Shown in pieces: positions 43,847 to 57,575 of a DNA stretch of 64,000 nt. The position numbers were made by a program, and so were the translations under genes. The stretch's first letter is position 1; the number at the start of each line of letters is the position of its first letter. The DNA is taken from positions 124,001-188,000 of the forward strand of contig NZ_JASHIZ010000002.1 in the NCBI RefSeq assembly GCF_030733425.1, written 5' to 3'. The notes below the pieces were generated by a model. That model was not told the DNA's origin and searched no databases. It saw nothing but the letters and a program-made list of their open reading frames with translations. The DNA comes from Roseovarius sp. MMSF_3350 (GTDB taxonomy: Bacteria; Pseudomonadota; Alphaproteobacteria; Rhodobacterales; Rhodobacteraceae).

Positions 43847-45364
43847 TCAGACATGCGCCACCTCCATGTCATGGGCACCGCCCATCATCAGCCCGACCTG
43901 TTCGGTCGAGAGGTCGGCGGTGGGGTGGATGTCCGACAGGCGGCCCGCGTTGAGGGCGGCGAAGCGGTCGGAGATCTGCATCAGCTCGTCGAGGTCCTGG
44001 CTGATGACGAGGATGGCGGCGCCCCTGGCGGCGAGGTCCATCAGAGCCTGACGGATGAAGGCGGCGGCGGCGGCATCGACGCCCCAGGTGGGCTGGTTGA
44101 CGACCAGCACCTCGGGGTCATGCGCCATTTCGCGGCCGATGACGAATTTCTGCAGGTTGCCGCCCGACAGCGCGCGGGCAGCGGTTTCGGGGCCGGGCGT
44201 GCGGACGTCGAAGGCACCGATCACCTTTTCGGCGAAACCGCGGGCGCGGGGCCAGTCGAGAAAGCCGCGCTGGGACAGGTCCTGTCGCGCGGTGCCGGTG
44301 AGCAGGGTGTTCTCGGTAAGGCTCATGTCGGGGGCGGCGGCGTGGCCCAGCCGTTCCTCGGGGGCGGAGAACAGGCCGAGATCACGGCGGGCCTGCGGCG
44401 GCAGGCGGCCGATGGGACTGTCGTCGAGACGCAGGGCGTCGGCCGGCACCAGCAATTCGCCCGAGAGCGCGGCCAGGAGTTCGTCCTGCCCGTTGCCCGC
44501 GACGCCGCCGATGCCGAGAATTTCGCCGGCATGGAGCGTGAGGGACACGTCCTTGAGCGAGGTGCCGAAGGCGGAGGGGGCGCGAACGCCGAGCGCATCG
44601 AGCGTCAGGCGCGGCCGCCCGGGCGCGGTGTCGCGTTTGGCCGGGCTTGCGAAGGCACTGCCCACCATCATTTCGGCCATGGCCTGCGCGGTGGTCTGCG
44701 CGGGATCGCAAGTGCCCACGTTGCGGCCCCGGCGCAGGACTGTGGCGCGGTCGCAGAGCGTACGGATTTCTTCCAGCTTGTGGGAAATATAGAGGATCGC
44801 CACGCCCTCGGAGGTGAGTTTCCGCAGCGTCTCGAACAGGATCGCCACCTCCTGCGGGGTCAGCACCGAGGTGGGTTCGTCCATGATCAGCAGGCGCGGG
44901 TCCTGCAGCAGGCAGCGGATGATCTCGACCCGCTGGCGTTCGCCCGCCGACAGGTCGCCCACGGTGCGCCCGGGGTCGAGCGGCAGGCCGTAGGTCTCCG
45001 AGACGTCCCGGATACGGGCGGCGAGGGTGCGCATGGTCGGCGGGGTTTCCATGCCGAGGGCGACGTTCTCGGCCACGGTCAGCGCGTCGAAGAGCGAGAA
45101 ATGCTGGAACACCATCGCCACGCCGTGGCGGCGGGCGTCGCTGGGTTCGGTGGGGGAATATGGTTTGCCGTGCAGGTGCATGGTGCCGCTGTCGGGTTTG
45201 ACCAGCCCGTAGATCATCTTGACGAGGGTGGACTTGCCTGCGCCGTTTTCGCCCAGAAGCGCGTGCACCTCGCCGGGGTGGATGTCGAAGGACACGTCCT
45301 CGTTGGCGACCACGCCGGGATAGGCCTTGGTCAGCCCTTCGATGCTGAGCAGCGGTTTGGTCAC
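43847..45364 (-). CDS. BMP-type ABC transporter ATPase with two ABC domains
   Basis: A 505-residue tandem ATPase (YufO-like). The first domain has Walker A GENGAGKST (~38-46), signature LSAGERQRVEI and Walker B LLIMDEPTSVL. The second has IGGVAGNGQDELLAALSG, a degenerate Walker A usual in sugar/nucleoside importers, and signature LSGGNLQKFVIGRE. It is the first gene of the operon ATPase-permease-permease-binding protein. It drives uptake of a purine-nucleoside-type ligand. Confidence 0.93.
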   Translation of the reverse strand: MTKPLLSIEGLTKAYPGVVANEDVSFDIHPGEVHALLGENGAGKSTLVKMIYGLVKPDSGTMHLHGKPYSPTEPSDARRHGVAMVFQHFSLFDALTVAENVALGMETPPTMRTLAARIRDVSETYGLPLDPGRTVGDLSAGERQRVEIIRCLLQDPRLLIMDEPTSVLTPQEVAILFETLRKLTSEGVAILYISHKLEEIRTLCDRATVLRRGRNVGTCDPAQTTAQAMAEMMVGSAFASPAKRDTAPGRPRLTLDALGVRAPSAFGTSLKDVSLTLHAGEILGIGGVAGNGQDELLAALSGELLVPADALRLDDSPIGRLPPQARRDLGLFSAPEERLGHAAAPDMSLTENTLLTGTARQDLSQRGFLDWPRARGFAEKVIGAFDVRTPGPETAARALSGGNLQKFVIGREMAHDPEVLVVNQPTWGVDAAAAAFIRQALMDLAARGAAILVISQDLDELMQISDRFAALNAGRLSDIHPTADLSTEQVGLMMGGAHDMEVAHV

Positions 45365-45529
45365 GCGCCGTTATCCCCCGGTTTCGCGGCTACCCGTCCC
45401 TGTTAGCCCAAGCCGGGCGGCCACGGCAATGGGGGAGCGGCAAAACGCGGTGTCGCAGCGATGCGCCTGATGCGGATTTGGGCAGATGTCGGGCTTGGCG
45501 GCGGGGGCGGCGCTGGATAGTGTGGTGGC

Positions 45530-49078
<3,549 letters not shown>

Positions 49079-49195
49079 ACCGGCCTCAGGTGATTCGCAT
49101 CGGCAACACTTCACCGGTCCGCGGGCGGGCCAGTGGACCGCGCCCCGGTTCTGGGCTAAATCGTTGCCGGGATGCGATGGGACGCCGGGAGGACC

Positions 49196-50047
49196 ATGCG
49201 GAAAATTGCGTTGATTTGCGTGCTGGCCCTCGCGGGCTGTGGCGCACCGGAAGCCGAGATCGGCCGCCTGTCGGAGCAGGACGTGCCCGAGGACGCCGGA
49301 CGGATGGGCGCCGTGCCCGGGCCCGAAGCGCAGGACGAGGCCGCCGGAGGCGGGTTCCTGGCGCGGTTGCTGGGCGGGAGCAACCCGAGCGCGGAGGATG
49401 CGCCGCAGGAGACTGCGGAGGCCGACGCCTCGACGCAAACGGCCAGCCTGACACCGCCGGAAACCTATGGCGCGTCGCGGGAGGTCGAGCGGACACCGCG
49501 GAAGCGGGGCCTATTCGGGCTGCTGAGCGGCGGCGGCAACACGCCCGCCGAGGGCGCCACGAGTGAGGTCGCGCCGGGAACGGTACTGCCCTATGGCCGG
49601 GTCGCACGGGTGTGCGGGATGAGCGACCGGCAGATGGGCCGGCGGGTCGAGACCTACCCCGAGCGGCGCGGCACCTACGCGCTTTACGACAGTTCGCCGG
49701 GCAGCACGACGCTGCGGACCTTCTACCTGACCGGGTTCGATGATGGCTGTGCGCGACAGTTTTCGGCCGCGGTTGCGGTGCTGGCGGGGGCGGAGTCGCA
49801 CGAGCAGCTGCGGTACGGTCTGCCAACCGAGGTTCACCCCTACAGCACGACCGACAAGGCGTATGAGGACCTCAAGTCGCGCGTGTGCAGGGTGGGCCGG
49901 GGCAAGCCCTGTGGCAACCGGATAGGCCGGCTGGAGAACGACACGGTGTTCGTCAGCATCTACGAGCGGTTCGGCAGCAACGCGCAGTGGAACACGGTCC
50001 TGGTGCATGACGGGGATGTTCTGGCGCAGGATCGCAAGGGCGGCTGA
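49196..50047 (+). CDS. Hypothetical lipoprotein (283 aa)
   Basis: ATG 49196 (MRKIALICVLALAGCG) gives a textbook lipobox LAGC with the acylated Cys at 14; a GGGAGGA site precedes it. Residues ~15-130 are Glu/Ala/Pro-rich and probably disordered. The C-terminal ~150 residues form a compact domain (GRVARVCGMSDRQMGRRVETYPERRGTYALYDS ... GCARQFSAAVAVL ... GNRIGRLENDTVFVSIYERFG) conserved in roseobacters as far as I recall. Function unknown; probably envelope-anchored. Confidence 0.88.
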   Translation: MRKIALICVLALAGCGAPEAEIGRLSEQDVPEDAGRMGAVPGPEAQDEAAGGGFLARLLGGSNPSAEDAPQETAEADASTQTASLTPPETYGASREVERTPRKRGLFGLLSGGGNTPAEGATSEVAPGTVLPYGRVARVCGMSDRQMGRRVETYPERRGTYALYDSSPGSTTLRTFYLTGFDDGCARQFSAAVAVLAGAESHEQLRYGLPTEVHPYSTTDKAYEDLKSRVCRVGRGKPCGNRIGRLENDTVFVSIYERFGSNAQWNTVLVHDGDVLAQDRKGG

Positions 50048-50071
50048 GGCGGGCCGCGCCGGGTTGGGGGC

Positions 50072-50266
50072 TTACCAGTGAGGCGGGCGGCTGTCGCCCA
50101 CGACGTCCTGTCCGTCCAATGCCGTTTCGCGCTCGGCCTCGCGCTCCAACAGCAATTGGACGCGCCGGTTGAGCAGGGCGATCACCGTCTCCTGCCGGGC
50201 GACGGTGTCGGACAGGTCGTCCACGGCCCGGATCAGGTGGGCGATTTTCTCTTCGAGCTCTTGCAT
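50072..50266 (-). CDS. slyX: SlyX family protein
   Basis: A 64-residue coiled-coil protein ([43 protein letters not shown]) ending in the SlyX signature SRPPHW. The short length is normal. Function is unresolved despite wide conservation. It is divergent from hisS, with 163 bp between starts, and convergent with the lipoprotein gene. Confidence 0.92.
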   Translation of the reverse strand: MQELEEKIAHLIRAVDDLSDTVARQETVIALLNRRVQLLLEREAERETALDGQDVVGDSRPPHW

Positions 50267-50429
50267 ATCTGGCCTATCGACTGCGGTTCGATGCAGAATT
50301 GGCCCTATTCCCGCCCCATTCAAGGGGAAAAGCCGCCATGGCCTTTCGGCCCGCATCTTGCCGTGCTTGCCCCGCAAGGCGCCTTCGGCTAGACCGCGCC
50401 GCAAAGCCCCCAGCCAAGGAATTAGGGAC

Positions 50430-51917
50430 ATGGCGAAGACCAAGAAGGCCCCGCGCCCCAAGGCGGAAACGCCCAAGGGGTTCCGCGATTATTTCGGTGT
50501 CGAGGTGACCGAGCGCGCCGAGATGCTGCGCAAGATCGCCGGGGTCTATCATCGTTATGGCTTCGACGCGCTGGAGACGAGCGCGGTGGAGACGGTCGAG
50601 GCGCTGGGCAAGTTCCTTCCGGATGTCGACCGGCCGAACGAGGGCGTCTTTGCCTGGCAGGAGTTCGACGAGGACGACAAGGGCGACTGGATGGCGCTGC
50701 GCTATGACCTGACGGCGCCGCTGGCGCGGGTCTATGCGCAGTATCGCAACGATCTGCCGACGCCATATCGCCGCTATGCGATGGGGCCTGTGTGGCGCAA
50801 CGAGAAGCCGGGGCCGGGGCGGTACCGGCAGTTTTATCAATGCGACGCGGACACGGTGGGCACGGCCAGCATGGCGGCCGATGCGGAGATCTGCGCGATG
50901 CTGGCGGACACGCTGGAAGAGGTGGGGATTCCGCGCGGGGATTACCTCATTCGGGTGAACAACAGGAAGGTTCTGAACGGGGTGCTGGAGGTCATGGGCC
51001 TTGACGAAGGCGAGCAGCGCGATGCGGTTCTGCGGACCATCGACAAGTTCGACAAGGTGGGTGAGGAGGGCGTGCGGGCGCTCTTGACCGAAGGGCGGCT
51101 GGACGCGTCGGGGGCCTATATCGACGGTGTGGGGCTGACCCATGCGCAGGCCAAGCCGGTGCTGGCGTTTCTGACTTCGAAATCCGACGATGCCGCGCAG
51201 ACGCTGGCCAACCTGCGCGACGCTGTGGGCGAAAGCGCGATGGGCGCGGAGGGTGTGCAGGAGCTCGAGGCGATTGCCGATCTGCTGGCGGCGCAGGGCT
51301 ATGGGCCGGACCGGATCGTGATCGACCCGAGCGTTGTGCGGGGCCTGGGGTATTATACCGGCCCCGTGTACGAGGCGGAGTTGACCTTCGAGATCCGCGA
51401 CGACAAGGGCCGCAAGCGGCAGTTCGGATCGGTCGCGGGCGGGGGGCGCTATGACGACCTCGTGAAGCGGTTCACCGGGCAGGCGGTGCCGGCGACGGGG
51501 GTGTCGATTGGCGTGGATCGCCTGCTGGCGGCGCTGCGCGAGAAGGGGCGGATCGGGGGCACGGTCGAGGGTCCCGTGGTGGTGACCGTCATGGACCGCG
51601 ACCGGATGGCGGATTACCAGGCGATGGTGTCGGAGTTGCGGAGCGTGGGCATTCGTGCGGAGGTGTATCTGGGCAACCCCAAGAACTTTGGCAATCAGCT
51701 GAAATACGCGGACCGGCGGGGCAGCCCGGTGGCGGTGATCGAGGGTGGCGAGGAGAAGGACCGCGGGATCGTTCAGATCAAGGACCTGGTCCTTGGCGCG
51801 CAGATTGCCGAGAACGCCACGCTGGAGGAATGGAAGGAACGCCCGAGCCAGTTCGAGGTGCCGCGTGACCAGCTGGTGGCGAAGGTGCGCGAGATCCTGG
51901 ACGGTCAGGGCGGATGA
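50430..51917 (+). CDS. hisS: Histidyl-tRNA synthetase
   Basis: 495 residues, class II synthetase. Motif 1 is near [64 protein letters not shown] is motif 2. [18 protein letters not shown] and [12 protein letters not shown] are histidine-binding segments. The C-terminal anticodon-binding domain is present. It charges tRNA-His. ATG 50430 begins the conserved part after a TTAGGGAC leader. The stop overlaps hisZ by 4 nt, linking tRNA charging to histidine synthesis genes. Confidence 0.96.
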   Translation: MAKTKKAPRPKAETPKGFRDYFGVEVTERAEMLRKIAGVYHRYGFDALETSAVETVEALGKFLPDVDRPNEGVFAWQEFDEDDKGDWMALRYDLTAPLARVYAQYRNDLPTPYRRYAMGPVWRNEKPGPGRYRQFYQCDADTVGTASMAADAEICAMLADTLEEVGIPRGDYLIRVNNRKVLNGVLEVMGLDEGEQRDAVLRTIDKFDKVGEEGVRALLTEGRLDASGAYIDGVGLTHAQAKPVLAFLTSKSDDAAQTLANLRDAVGESAMGAEGVQELEAIADLLAAQGYGPDRIVIDPSVVRGLGYYTGPVYEAELTFEIRDDKGRKRQFGSVAGGGRYDDLVKRFTGQAVPATGVSIGVDRLLAALREKGRIGGTVEGPVVVTVMDRDRMADYQAMVSELRSVGIRAEVYLGNPKNFGNQLKYADRRGSPVAVIEGGEEKDRGIVQIKDLVLGAQIAENATLEEWKERPSQFEVPRDQLVAKVREILDGQGG

Positions 51918-53011
51918 GTATCACTCCCGACAACCGCGCGGCGGTGAAGGCCGAGGCGGCGCGGCTGCGCGACATGTTCGAGGCGGCGGGCGCGGTGCCG
52001 GTGGAAACCTCGGTGCTGCAACCGGCGGACACGCTGCTGGATCTTTACGGCGAGGATATCCGGGCGCGGGCCTATGTGACCTCGGACGCGCTGCGGGGCG
52101 AGCAGATGCTGCGGCCCGACTTTACCGTGCCGGTGGTTCAGATGCACATGGCGCATTGGGCGGAGCCGGCCTGTTACACCTATGCCGGCGAGGTCTTTCG
52201 GCGGCAGGAAGACGACCCGGACCGGGCCAACGAATACCTGCAGGTGGGCTTCGAGATGTTCGACCGGCGCGCGCCCGCCGAGGCCGATGCGCGGGTCTTC
52301 GCGGTGATCCACGAGGCGGTGAAGCACCTGCCGTTGCAGGCCGTTATCGGCGATATCGGCATTTTGATGGCCGCGGTCGAAGGGCTGGAGACGACGGAAA
52401 GGCGCAAGGTGGCGCTGCGCCGGCATATCTGGCGACCCCGGCGGTTTCGCGCGTTGATCGAGCGGTTTTCGGGCCGGGCACCGGTGCCGGAGAGCCGGGC
52501 GGCGCTCTTGAAGGCGAGGGACCCGATGGCCTGCGACGCGCCGATGATCGGGCTGCGCGGACCGGACGAGATCGCGGCGCGGATCAAGGCGCTGCGCGAG
52601 GATGCGGACGCTCCGCCGCTGGCGGCGCGGGACGTGGAGTTGCTGGACGCGGTTCTGGCGGTGCGCGAGAGCGCTGACAACGCGCTGGAGCATCTGCGCG
52701 ACATCGCGGTGGACATGCCGGCGATTTCGGGTGCGGTGGAGTTGCTGGCCCGCCGGCTGGAGGCGCTGGAGCGCGCGGGCGTGGCGCCGCAGACGCTTGA
52801 GTTCGAGGCCAGCTATGGCCGGACGCAGATGGAATATTACGATGGCTTCGTGTTCGGCTTCTTGGTGCCCAAACGCCCGGACCTGCCCCCCGTTGCCACG
52901 GGCGGGCGCTATGACGCGCTGACCCGGCGGCTGGGCGGGGGCGACGAGATTCCGGCGGTGGGCGGCGTCATCCGTCCCGACCAGGTGGTGGCGCTGGAGG
53001 GCGGGGCATGA
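51914..53011 (+). CDS. hisZ: ATP phosphoribosyltransferase regulatory subunit
   Basis: A 365-residue HisS paralogue without synthetase function. It keeps the class II core ([61 protein letters not shown]) and the ATGGRYDAL strand, but has no anticodon domain. HisZ pairs with short-form HisG to give the active, histidine-inhibited first enzyme of histidine synthesis. It overlaps hisS and hisG by 4 nt each. Confidence 0.95.
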   Translation: MSITPDNRAAVKAEAARLRDMFEAAGAVPVETSVLQPADTLLDLYGEDIRARAYVTSDALRGEQMLRPDFTVPVVQMHMAHWAEPACYTYAGEVFRRQEDDPDRANEYLQVGFEMFDRRAPAEADARVFAVIHEAVKHLPLQAVIGDIGILMAAVEGLETTERRKVALRRHIWRPRRFRALIERFSGRAPVPESRAALLKARDPMACDAPMIGLRGPDEIAARIKALREDADAPPLAARDVELLDAVLAVRESADNALEHLRDIAVDMPAISGAVELLARRLEALERAGVAPQTLEFEASYGRTQMEYYDGFVFGFLVPKRPDLPPVATGGRYDALTRRLGGGDEIPAVGGVIRPDQVVALEGGA

Positions 53012-53703
53012 GCGTGAAGATCGGTGTGCCCTCGAAGGGCCGGTTGATGGAGAAGACCTTTGGCTGGTTCGCGGACCGCGGTGTGGAACTGGGCCGGAGC
53101 GGGGAAGAGCGCGAATACGCGGGCTTTGTCCGGGGCGTCGAGAATGTAGAGCTGGTGCTGTTGTCGGCGGGGGAGATCCCGCGCGAGCTGGCCGCGGGCC
53201 GGATCCACCTCGGCGTGACGGGCCAGGACCTGATACGCGAGAAGCTGGGCGGCTGGGAGCAGGTGGTGGAAGAGGTCGAGGTGCTGGGCTTTGGTGCCGC
53301 CGACCTTGTGCTGGCGGTGCCGCAGGCGTGGGTGGACGTGGGCACGCTGGATGATCTGGATGCGGCGGCGGCGGCGTTTCGCGAGCGGCACGGGTTCCGG
53401 TTGCGGATCGCGACGAAGTATCACCGGCTGGTGCGGGAGTTTCTACGCGACAACGGCGTGGCGGATTACCAGCTGGTCGACAGCCAGGGCGCGACCGAGG
53501 GCACGGTCAAGAACGAGACGGCGGAGGCGATTGCCGATATCACCTCGTCCGGGGACACGCTGCGGGCCAATCACCTGAAGACGCTGGAGGACGGGATGAT
53601 CCTGCGCAGTCAGGCGACATTGTTCCGGTCGCGCAGGGTGGCGCATGACCCGGGGGATCATGCGGCGCTGAAGACGCTGCTGGATACGCTGGGCGTGGAC
53701 TGA
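53008..53703 (+). CDS. hisG: ATP phosphoribosyltransferase, short form
   Basis: A 231-residue catalytic subunit lacking the regulatory ACT-like domain, as expected beside hisZ. Visible motifs: IGVPSKGRLMEKT at the N-terminus, HLGVTGQDLIREKLG, and the phosphate-binding DSQGATEGTVKNETAEAIADI. It condenses ATP with PRPP. It is the last gene of hisS-hisZ-hisG. Confidence 0.96.
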   Translation: MSVKIGVPSKGRLMEKTFGWFADRGVELGRSGEEREYAGFVRGVENVELVLLSAGEIPRELAAGRIHLGVTGQDLIREKLGGWEQVVEEVEVLGFGAADLVLAVPQAWVDVGTLDDLDAAAAAFRERHGFRLRIATKYHRLVREFLRDNGVADYQLVDSQGATEGTVKNETAEAIADITSSGDTLRANHLKTLEDGMILRSQATLFRSRRVAHDPGDHAALKTLLDTLGVD

Positions 53704-53936
53704 GGTCTTCTTTTAGTATTTTTGGAACAGTGAAGACCTGCCGGTGCCATGATCCGGCGGCGGTGCGGGGCGTGGGCGGTGTGGATTTGCGTATTTCCGG
53801 CAAGAAAAAGCCCGGGGTGCGGTGATGCAGCCCGACGTGCGGCAGCCCTTTTCTTTTGGGGGTGTCCGCAAACCGTGTTGGTTGGTTTCGCCTTAGCCTA
53901 AAAGGGCTTATGTTCCCCCGCTTTTGCAGCGGAGGA

Positions 53937-54580
53937 TGACCTTGCTACACCACGACTTTCGCCGTTTTCTCGATGCCCTCGACAAGCTGAACCCGACCCA
54001 AATCTAGGACGCCCAGACGAAGATCCGGGATCTCCGGCAAGAAACGGAGGCGATCTTGGAGATCGAAGCGCGGACAAACCAAGGCCACAAGTGTCCGTTC
54101 TGCGGCGACGAGCGGCGTCAGAAATGGGACCGCACCAGAACCAAGGTCCAGCGCTACCGATGCTGCGGCTGCCAAAAGACCTATTCAGGACGAACCGGGA
54201 GCGCCATCGGCCGCATCCATCGACCCGACCTGTTCATGGAGGCGCTGAAGGATATGCTGGACACTTCCGCACCGCAGTCGGTGCGGAAGCTCGCCAGGCA
54301 GCTCGACCTCAACAAAGACACGATCTCGCGCTGGCGGATGCTCGTGTTCTCGATCATCAGGAACAGCAGCGCAGCCGCGGGATTCTCCGGAATTATCGAA
54401 GCTGATGAGACCTATCAGCGGGAGTCCCGCAAGGGATCACGGGAGTGGGTTCCATACTTCGCCGACACCCATAATGAGTCGCGGCCGCCGCGTCCCCGGT
54501 GGGAAGACTTCACCACAAAAGGGCTGAAGATGATGCGCGGCCTCTCGAAGTGGCAGCTTCCCATTCCGCCACATTCGAAG
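53937..54580 (+). pseudogene. Broken IS1595-family transposase
   Basis: Begins ATG 53937 (MTLLHHDFRRFLDALDKLNPTQI) after GGAGG, then hits an in-frame TAG at 54006. The frame continues with the zinc-ribbon CPFCGDERRQKWD...YRCCGCQKTYSGRTGSAIGRIH and the catalytic start GIIEADETYQRESRKGSREW. Homology stops near 54575 (MRGLSKWQLPI), so the last half of the DDE domain is gone. The left end of the element may be near 53858. It is nonfunctional and marks the left edge of an inserted segment carrying the MFS/TetR pair. Confidence 0.8.
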
Positions 54581-54607
54581 GAAGCCCTCGCCGGTGCCTT
54601 CCGCAGC

Positions 54608-55744
54608 CTACGCGGCCACTCTCCTGGTCGCGCTTCTTGCCCGTAAGGTTCCGGCAAGGAGCGCGATGACGGCGAAGCAGATCACGGCGGGACCCGCGCC
54701 TGGACCTGCCATCAGAAACCCGAAGAGAGGGGCTCCGGCCGTCTGGCCCACGGCGATGGTCAGGAACCCGATCATGAGCCCGGTCGCGGGGCGGTCCGGC
54801 AGGGCGTGCGTGCCCCAGACGAGGTAGACCCCCGTCAGCATCACATACGCCGCCCCGAAGAGTGCGCCCCCGATCAAGGCGAGGGCTGGAGTAGCAAGGC
54901 CCGATCCGACCGCGATTATGCTCGCCGCCATCAGACCCAGGAAAGTCCAGTGAACCGGGTCAGGACCGAACCGGCCAACGAGCGTGCCGGCCCAGGCTCC
55001 GGCAATGCCTCCAGCGCCGATGCAGGTCCAAAGGATGCCGGTTCCGGTCGGCCCCCATCCCAGCTGCTGCGAAACGAGCTGGCCTCCAAAGGACCACAGG
55101 GCGGTGCTCGCAGCTCCCATCAGGAACGACGCGGAGATCAGGCGCACCACCGGGCCATTCATCGGAGGCAGACCGCCGGCGCCTTGCCCGCCCCGAGAGG
55201 CCGGAAGGGAGACTGCCGCCGCGAGCGCGAGCACCACCGCCACGGCTGTGAAGGCGCCGAAGGCCAGCCGCCACTGCCCGGCGATCGCCAAGGCGATCGG
55301 TCCCGAAAGGGCGACGCCTGCGCTCGTCCCGGCATTGATCACCGTATTCGTGAGATCCTGACGGCTCTTGCGCACCGCGGCCGCCACGGCCGCGGCCATG
55401 GGCGGGGAGGCAAGTCCCGTGCTCGATCCCGCCACCACCACGGCGATGGCGAGGATCAGCGGCGACGGCGCGAGTGCGATCCCGGCCATGCCGGCGGCGG
55501 CGACGATTGCCGCCGCCACAGCGACAGCCCGCGCGCCGATCCGTTCCGTCAGCACCGCCGAGGCGACGATGGCGATGCAGTAGCCGGCGAACGAGCCGCC
55601 GGAGATGATACCGCTAACCGAGGGGCCGAGGCCCAGATCACTGTCGATCTGCGGCAGGAATAGACCGAAGGCGAAGCGGGCGAAGCCGTAGCAGACCGCG
55701 ATCAGGCCGAAACCTATTGCACCAATGCGAAGGGCGGGGCTCAT
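54608..55744 (-). CDS. MFS transporter (CynX/YbfB-like)
   Basis: A 378-residue permease with about twelve hydrophobic helices. The first part, IAVCYGFARFAFGLFLPQIDSDLGLGPSVSGIISGGSFAGYCIAI, is typical of YbfB/YjiJ-type MFS carriers. Substrate unknown; drug or organic-anion export is plausible because of the TetR partner. ATG 55744 overlaps the TetR stop by 4 nt, so the two are one transcript under the palindromic operator at 56294. Confidence 0.9.
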   Translation of the reverse strand: MSPALRIGAIGFGLIAVCYGFARFAFGLFLPQIDSDLGLGPSVSGIISGGSFAGYCIAIVASAVLTERIGARAVAVAAAIVAAAGMAGIALAPSPLILAIAVVVAGSSTGLASPPMAAAVAAAVRKSRQDLTNTVINAGTSAGVALSGPIALAIAGQWRLAFGAFTAVAVVLALAAAVSLPASRGGQGAGGLPPMNGPVVRLISASFLMGAASTALWSFGGQLVSQQLGWGPTGTGILWTCIGAGGIAGAWAGTLVGRFGPDPVHWTFLGLMAASIIAVGSGLATPALALIGGALFGAAYVMLTGVYLVWGTHALPDRPATGLMIGFLTIAVGQTAGAPLFGFLMAGPGAGPAVICFAVIALLAGTLRARSATRRVAA

Positions 55745-56265
55745 GTGCGCGCCCTTTCCATTAGGATGGCGGCAGCCGCCCTTGCGGCGGAGACGGCGTC
55801 TGCACCCCGGTAGACCGCCGCCTGGGTCGCTCCTTCGAGGAGAACCAGCACCTGTTCGGCCAAGACCGGGTCTTGGCGTCCGAGGTCCACTGCGACAACC
55901 TCCTCGATCCGTAGATGGAACGCCGCCTTGTGCATCGCGACCGCCTCGGCGATCTCGGGCGTGTCGCCGCCTGTTTCGGCGCGTGATCGCAGAAACAGAC
56001 ACCCTCGCGTGCCCTCGACCCGCACCCAGTCCTCAAGCGCCGCGAACAGCGCATCGACGCTCTGCACCTCGAGCCGAGCCATGAAGCGCCGGTCCCGCTC
56101 CGTCAGCACCCGCGCCATGAGCTGCGCCTTGCTGCCGGCATGCTTGTAAAGTGTCCGGCTCGACATCCCCGCAGCGGCGGTCAGACGGTCCATTCCGGTG
56201 GCCATGTAGCCGTGCCGATCGAAGAGCCGCTCGGCGGCGGCCGTGAGCTTGTTGGTCATGTCCAT
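55741..56265 (-). CDS. TetR/AcrR-family regulator
   Basis: A 174-residue repressor with helix-turn-helix at ~8-50 (LFDRHGYMATGMDRLTAAAGMSSRTLYKHAGSKAQLM). ATG 56265 has GAAGGA 7 nt upstream; the ATG at 56259 is less well spaced. The perfect 24-bp palindrome 28 bp upstream is its probable operator. It is coupled to the MFS gene, giving a simple autoregulated efflux cassette. Confidence 0.92.
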   Translation of the reverse strand: MDMTNKLTAAAERLFDRHGYMATGMDRLTAAAGMSSRTLYKHAGSKAQLMARVLTERDRRFMARLEVQSVDALFAALEDWVRVEGTRGCLFLRSRAETGGDTPEIAEAVAMHKAAFHLRIEEVVAVDLGRQDPVLAEQVLVLLEGATQAAVYRGADAVSAARAAAAILMERART

Positions 56266-56293
56266 GAGAGCTTCCTTCGGTGTCCATGGGCAT

Positions 56294-56317
56294 AATGTAA
56301 AACGATCGTTTTACATT
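56294..56317. promoter_or_regulatory. Perfect 24-bp palindromic operator
   Basis: Each half reads AATGTAAAACGA, with the exact reverse complement following and no spacer. It lies in the promoter of the TetR-MFS operon, in an AT-rich patch within GC-rich surroundings. Length and symmetry suit a TetR dimer pair. Confidence 0.8.
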
Positions 56318-56389
56318 GCAAGTTGGTAGGGGCAGAAGTCAGTTCTGTCCGCACGGCGGACCAACACGGTTTGCTCCGCTGGCGGTGCA

Positions 56390-56762
56390 GGGTGCCAAGT
56401 TGAGGTTCGAAGAGCGCAGGCGCGGTGATCGGGACAGGTGGACGCGCCGCATGGACGGACAGGTGATGGAAACGGTGCAATGGGCCACGTCTGAGGGGCG
56501 GCTGGCCGAGCGGATAGGCGCGGTGGTGGCCATCAGCAGGCTGGTGCCGGCGCAGGGTGGGCTGGACCTTGTCGACTGGCGGTTCCGGTGCCTGGGGGTG
56601 CCGGTGCCGGGATGCGCGGCGCCGAAGGTCGTAGCGCGCGAGCATCCGGAGGCGGGGCGCTACCGGTTCGAGATTTCCATCGGGCTGCCCTGGGGGCGCG
56701 CGCCGGTGCTGCGCTATCACGGGTGGCTAGGTGTGGCCCAGGCGGCGGACGAGGGCGGGTAG
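56390..56762 (+). pseudogene. 5'-truncated DUF4166-like gene
   Basis: The frame encodes the C-terminal half of a DUF4166-type protein: AKLRFEERRRGDRDRWTRRMDGQVM and then GLDLVDWRFRCLGVPVPGCAAPKVVAREHPEAGRYRFEISIGLP ... LRYHGWL. Family members normally begin about 80 residues earlier. The missing start coincides with the right edge of the TetR/MFS segment, so insertion of that segment probably removed it. Its end overlaps phnX convergently by 36 bp. Confidence 0.6.
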
Positions 56763-57509
56763 ATCGGCGACGGTGTCGATGACGTGCTCGGCGCCGGCGT
56801 CTTTCAGCAGGGCGGTGGCGTGGGCGCGGAGCGGCGCGATCTCGGCCTCGGTGAGGGCGGCCAGTTCCTCGGGCGTCTTGCCGACCGCGTTGCCGGAGAG
56901 GGCGACGCCCACGGTGACACAGCCCGCCGCGACGCCCTCCAGGATGCCGGGGGCGGTATCATCTACCTTGAGGATCGTTTCGGGCGGGTAGGCAACGAGG
57001 TCGATCATGCATTTGTACATGCCCAAGGGGCCGGGGCGGCCCTCGGGCAGGTCATCGGAGCACACCAGATTGTCGGGCGCGTAGCCCTGTGCGGCCGCGA
57101 CGGGCAGGACGTATTGCATGATGGAGCGGGTGTAGCCGGTGGTGGAGCCGATCTTGAGACCCATGGCGCGCAGTTCGGCGATGGCCTCGGCGCAGCCGGG
57201 GACGAGGGTGGCGTGATCGGCGGCCACCTTCTCGTTCATGGGCACGAAGACCTTGTAGACGGCATCGACATCCGCGTCGGCGGGGGCGCGGCCATGCTGT
57301 TCGTGCCATTGGCGGGCGAGGTCGGGCATGTCGAGCATGGTGCGGATATGGTGCCACTTGGGCGCGCCCATCGGAGCGCGGGCCTGTTCGATCGTGGCGG
57401 TGATGCCGAACTGCGCGAAGGCTTCTACGAAGACGCCCATGGGGGCGAAAGAGCCGAAATCGACGGTGGTGCCGGCCCAGTCGAACACGGCGGCGGTGAA
57501 GCGGGTCAT
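56727..57509 (-). CDS. phnX: Phosphonoacetaldehyde hydrolase
   Basis: A 260-residue HAD enzyme. The nucleophile Asp10 is in AVFDWAGTTVDFG, and the Schiff-base Lys51 is in PMGAPKWHHI, the feature separating PhnX from other HAD hydrolases. IGSTTGYTRSIM and ETILKVDDTAPGILEG complete the motifs. It splits phosphonoacetaldehyde into acetaldehyde and phosphate, the second step of 2-aminoethylphosphonate use. No phnW transaminase lies in the window. Confidence 0.94.
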   Translation of the reverse strand: MTRFTAAVFDWAGTTVDFGSFAPMGVFVEAFAQFGITATIEQARAPMGAPKWHHIRTMLDMPDLARQWHEQHGRAPADADVDAVYKVFVPMNEKVAADHATLVPGCAEAIAELRAMGLKIGSTTGYTRSIMQYVLPVAAAQGYAPDNLVCSDDLPEGRPGPLGMYKCMIDLVAYPPETILKVDDTAPGILEGVAAGCVTVGVALSGNAVGKTPEELAALTEAEIAPLRAHATALLKDAGAEHVIDTVADLPALVRRLGHT

Positions 57510-57575
57510 GCGCGGGTTTCCTGCTGTCGGTTCGGGCGTGTCTAGCGGGCGAGTTTGATGGTTTTGTGACAGATC

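Noticed and set aside
42026-45406. 1126-codon plus-strand open frame
   Set aside because: Antisense to the two permeases and ATPase of the BMP transporter, whose motifs are complete. A codon-bias shadow.
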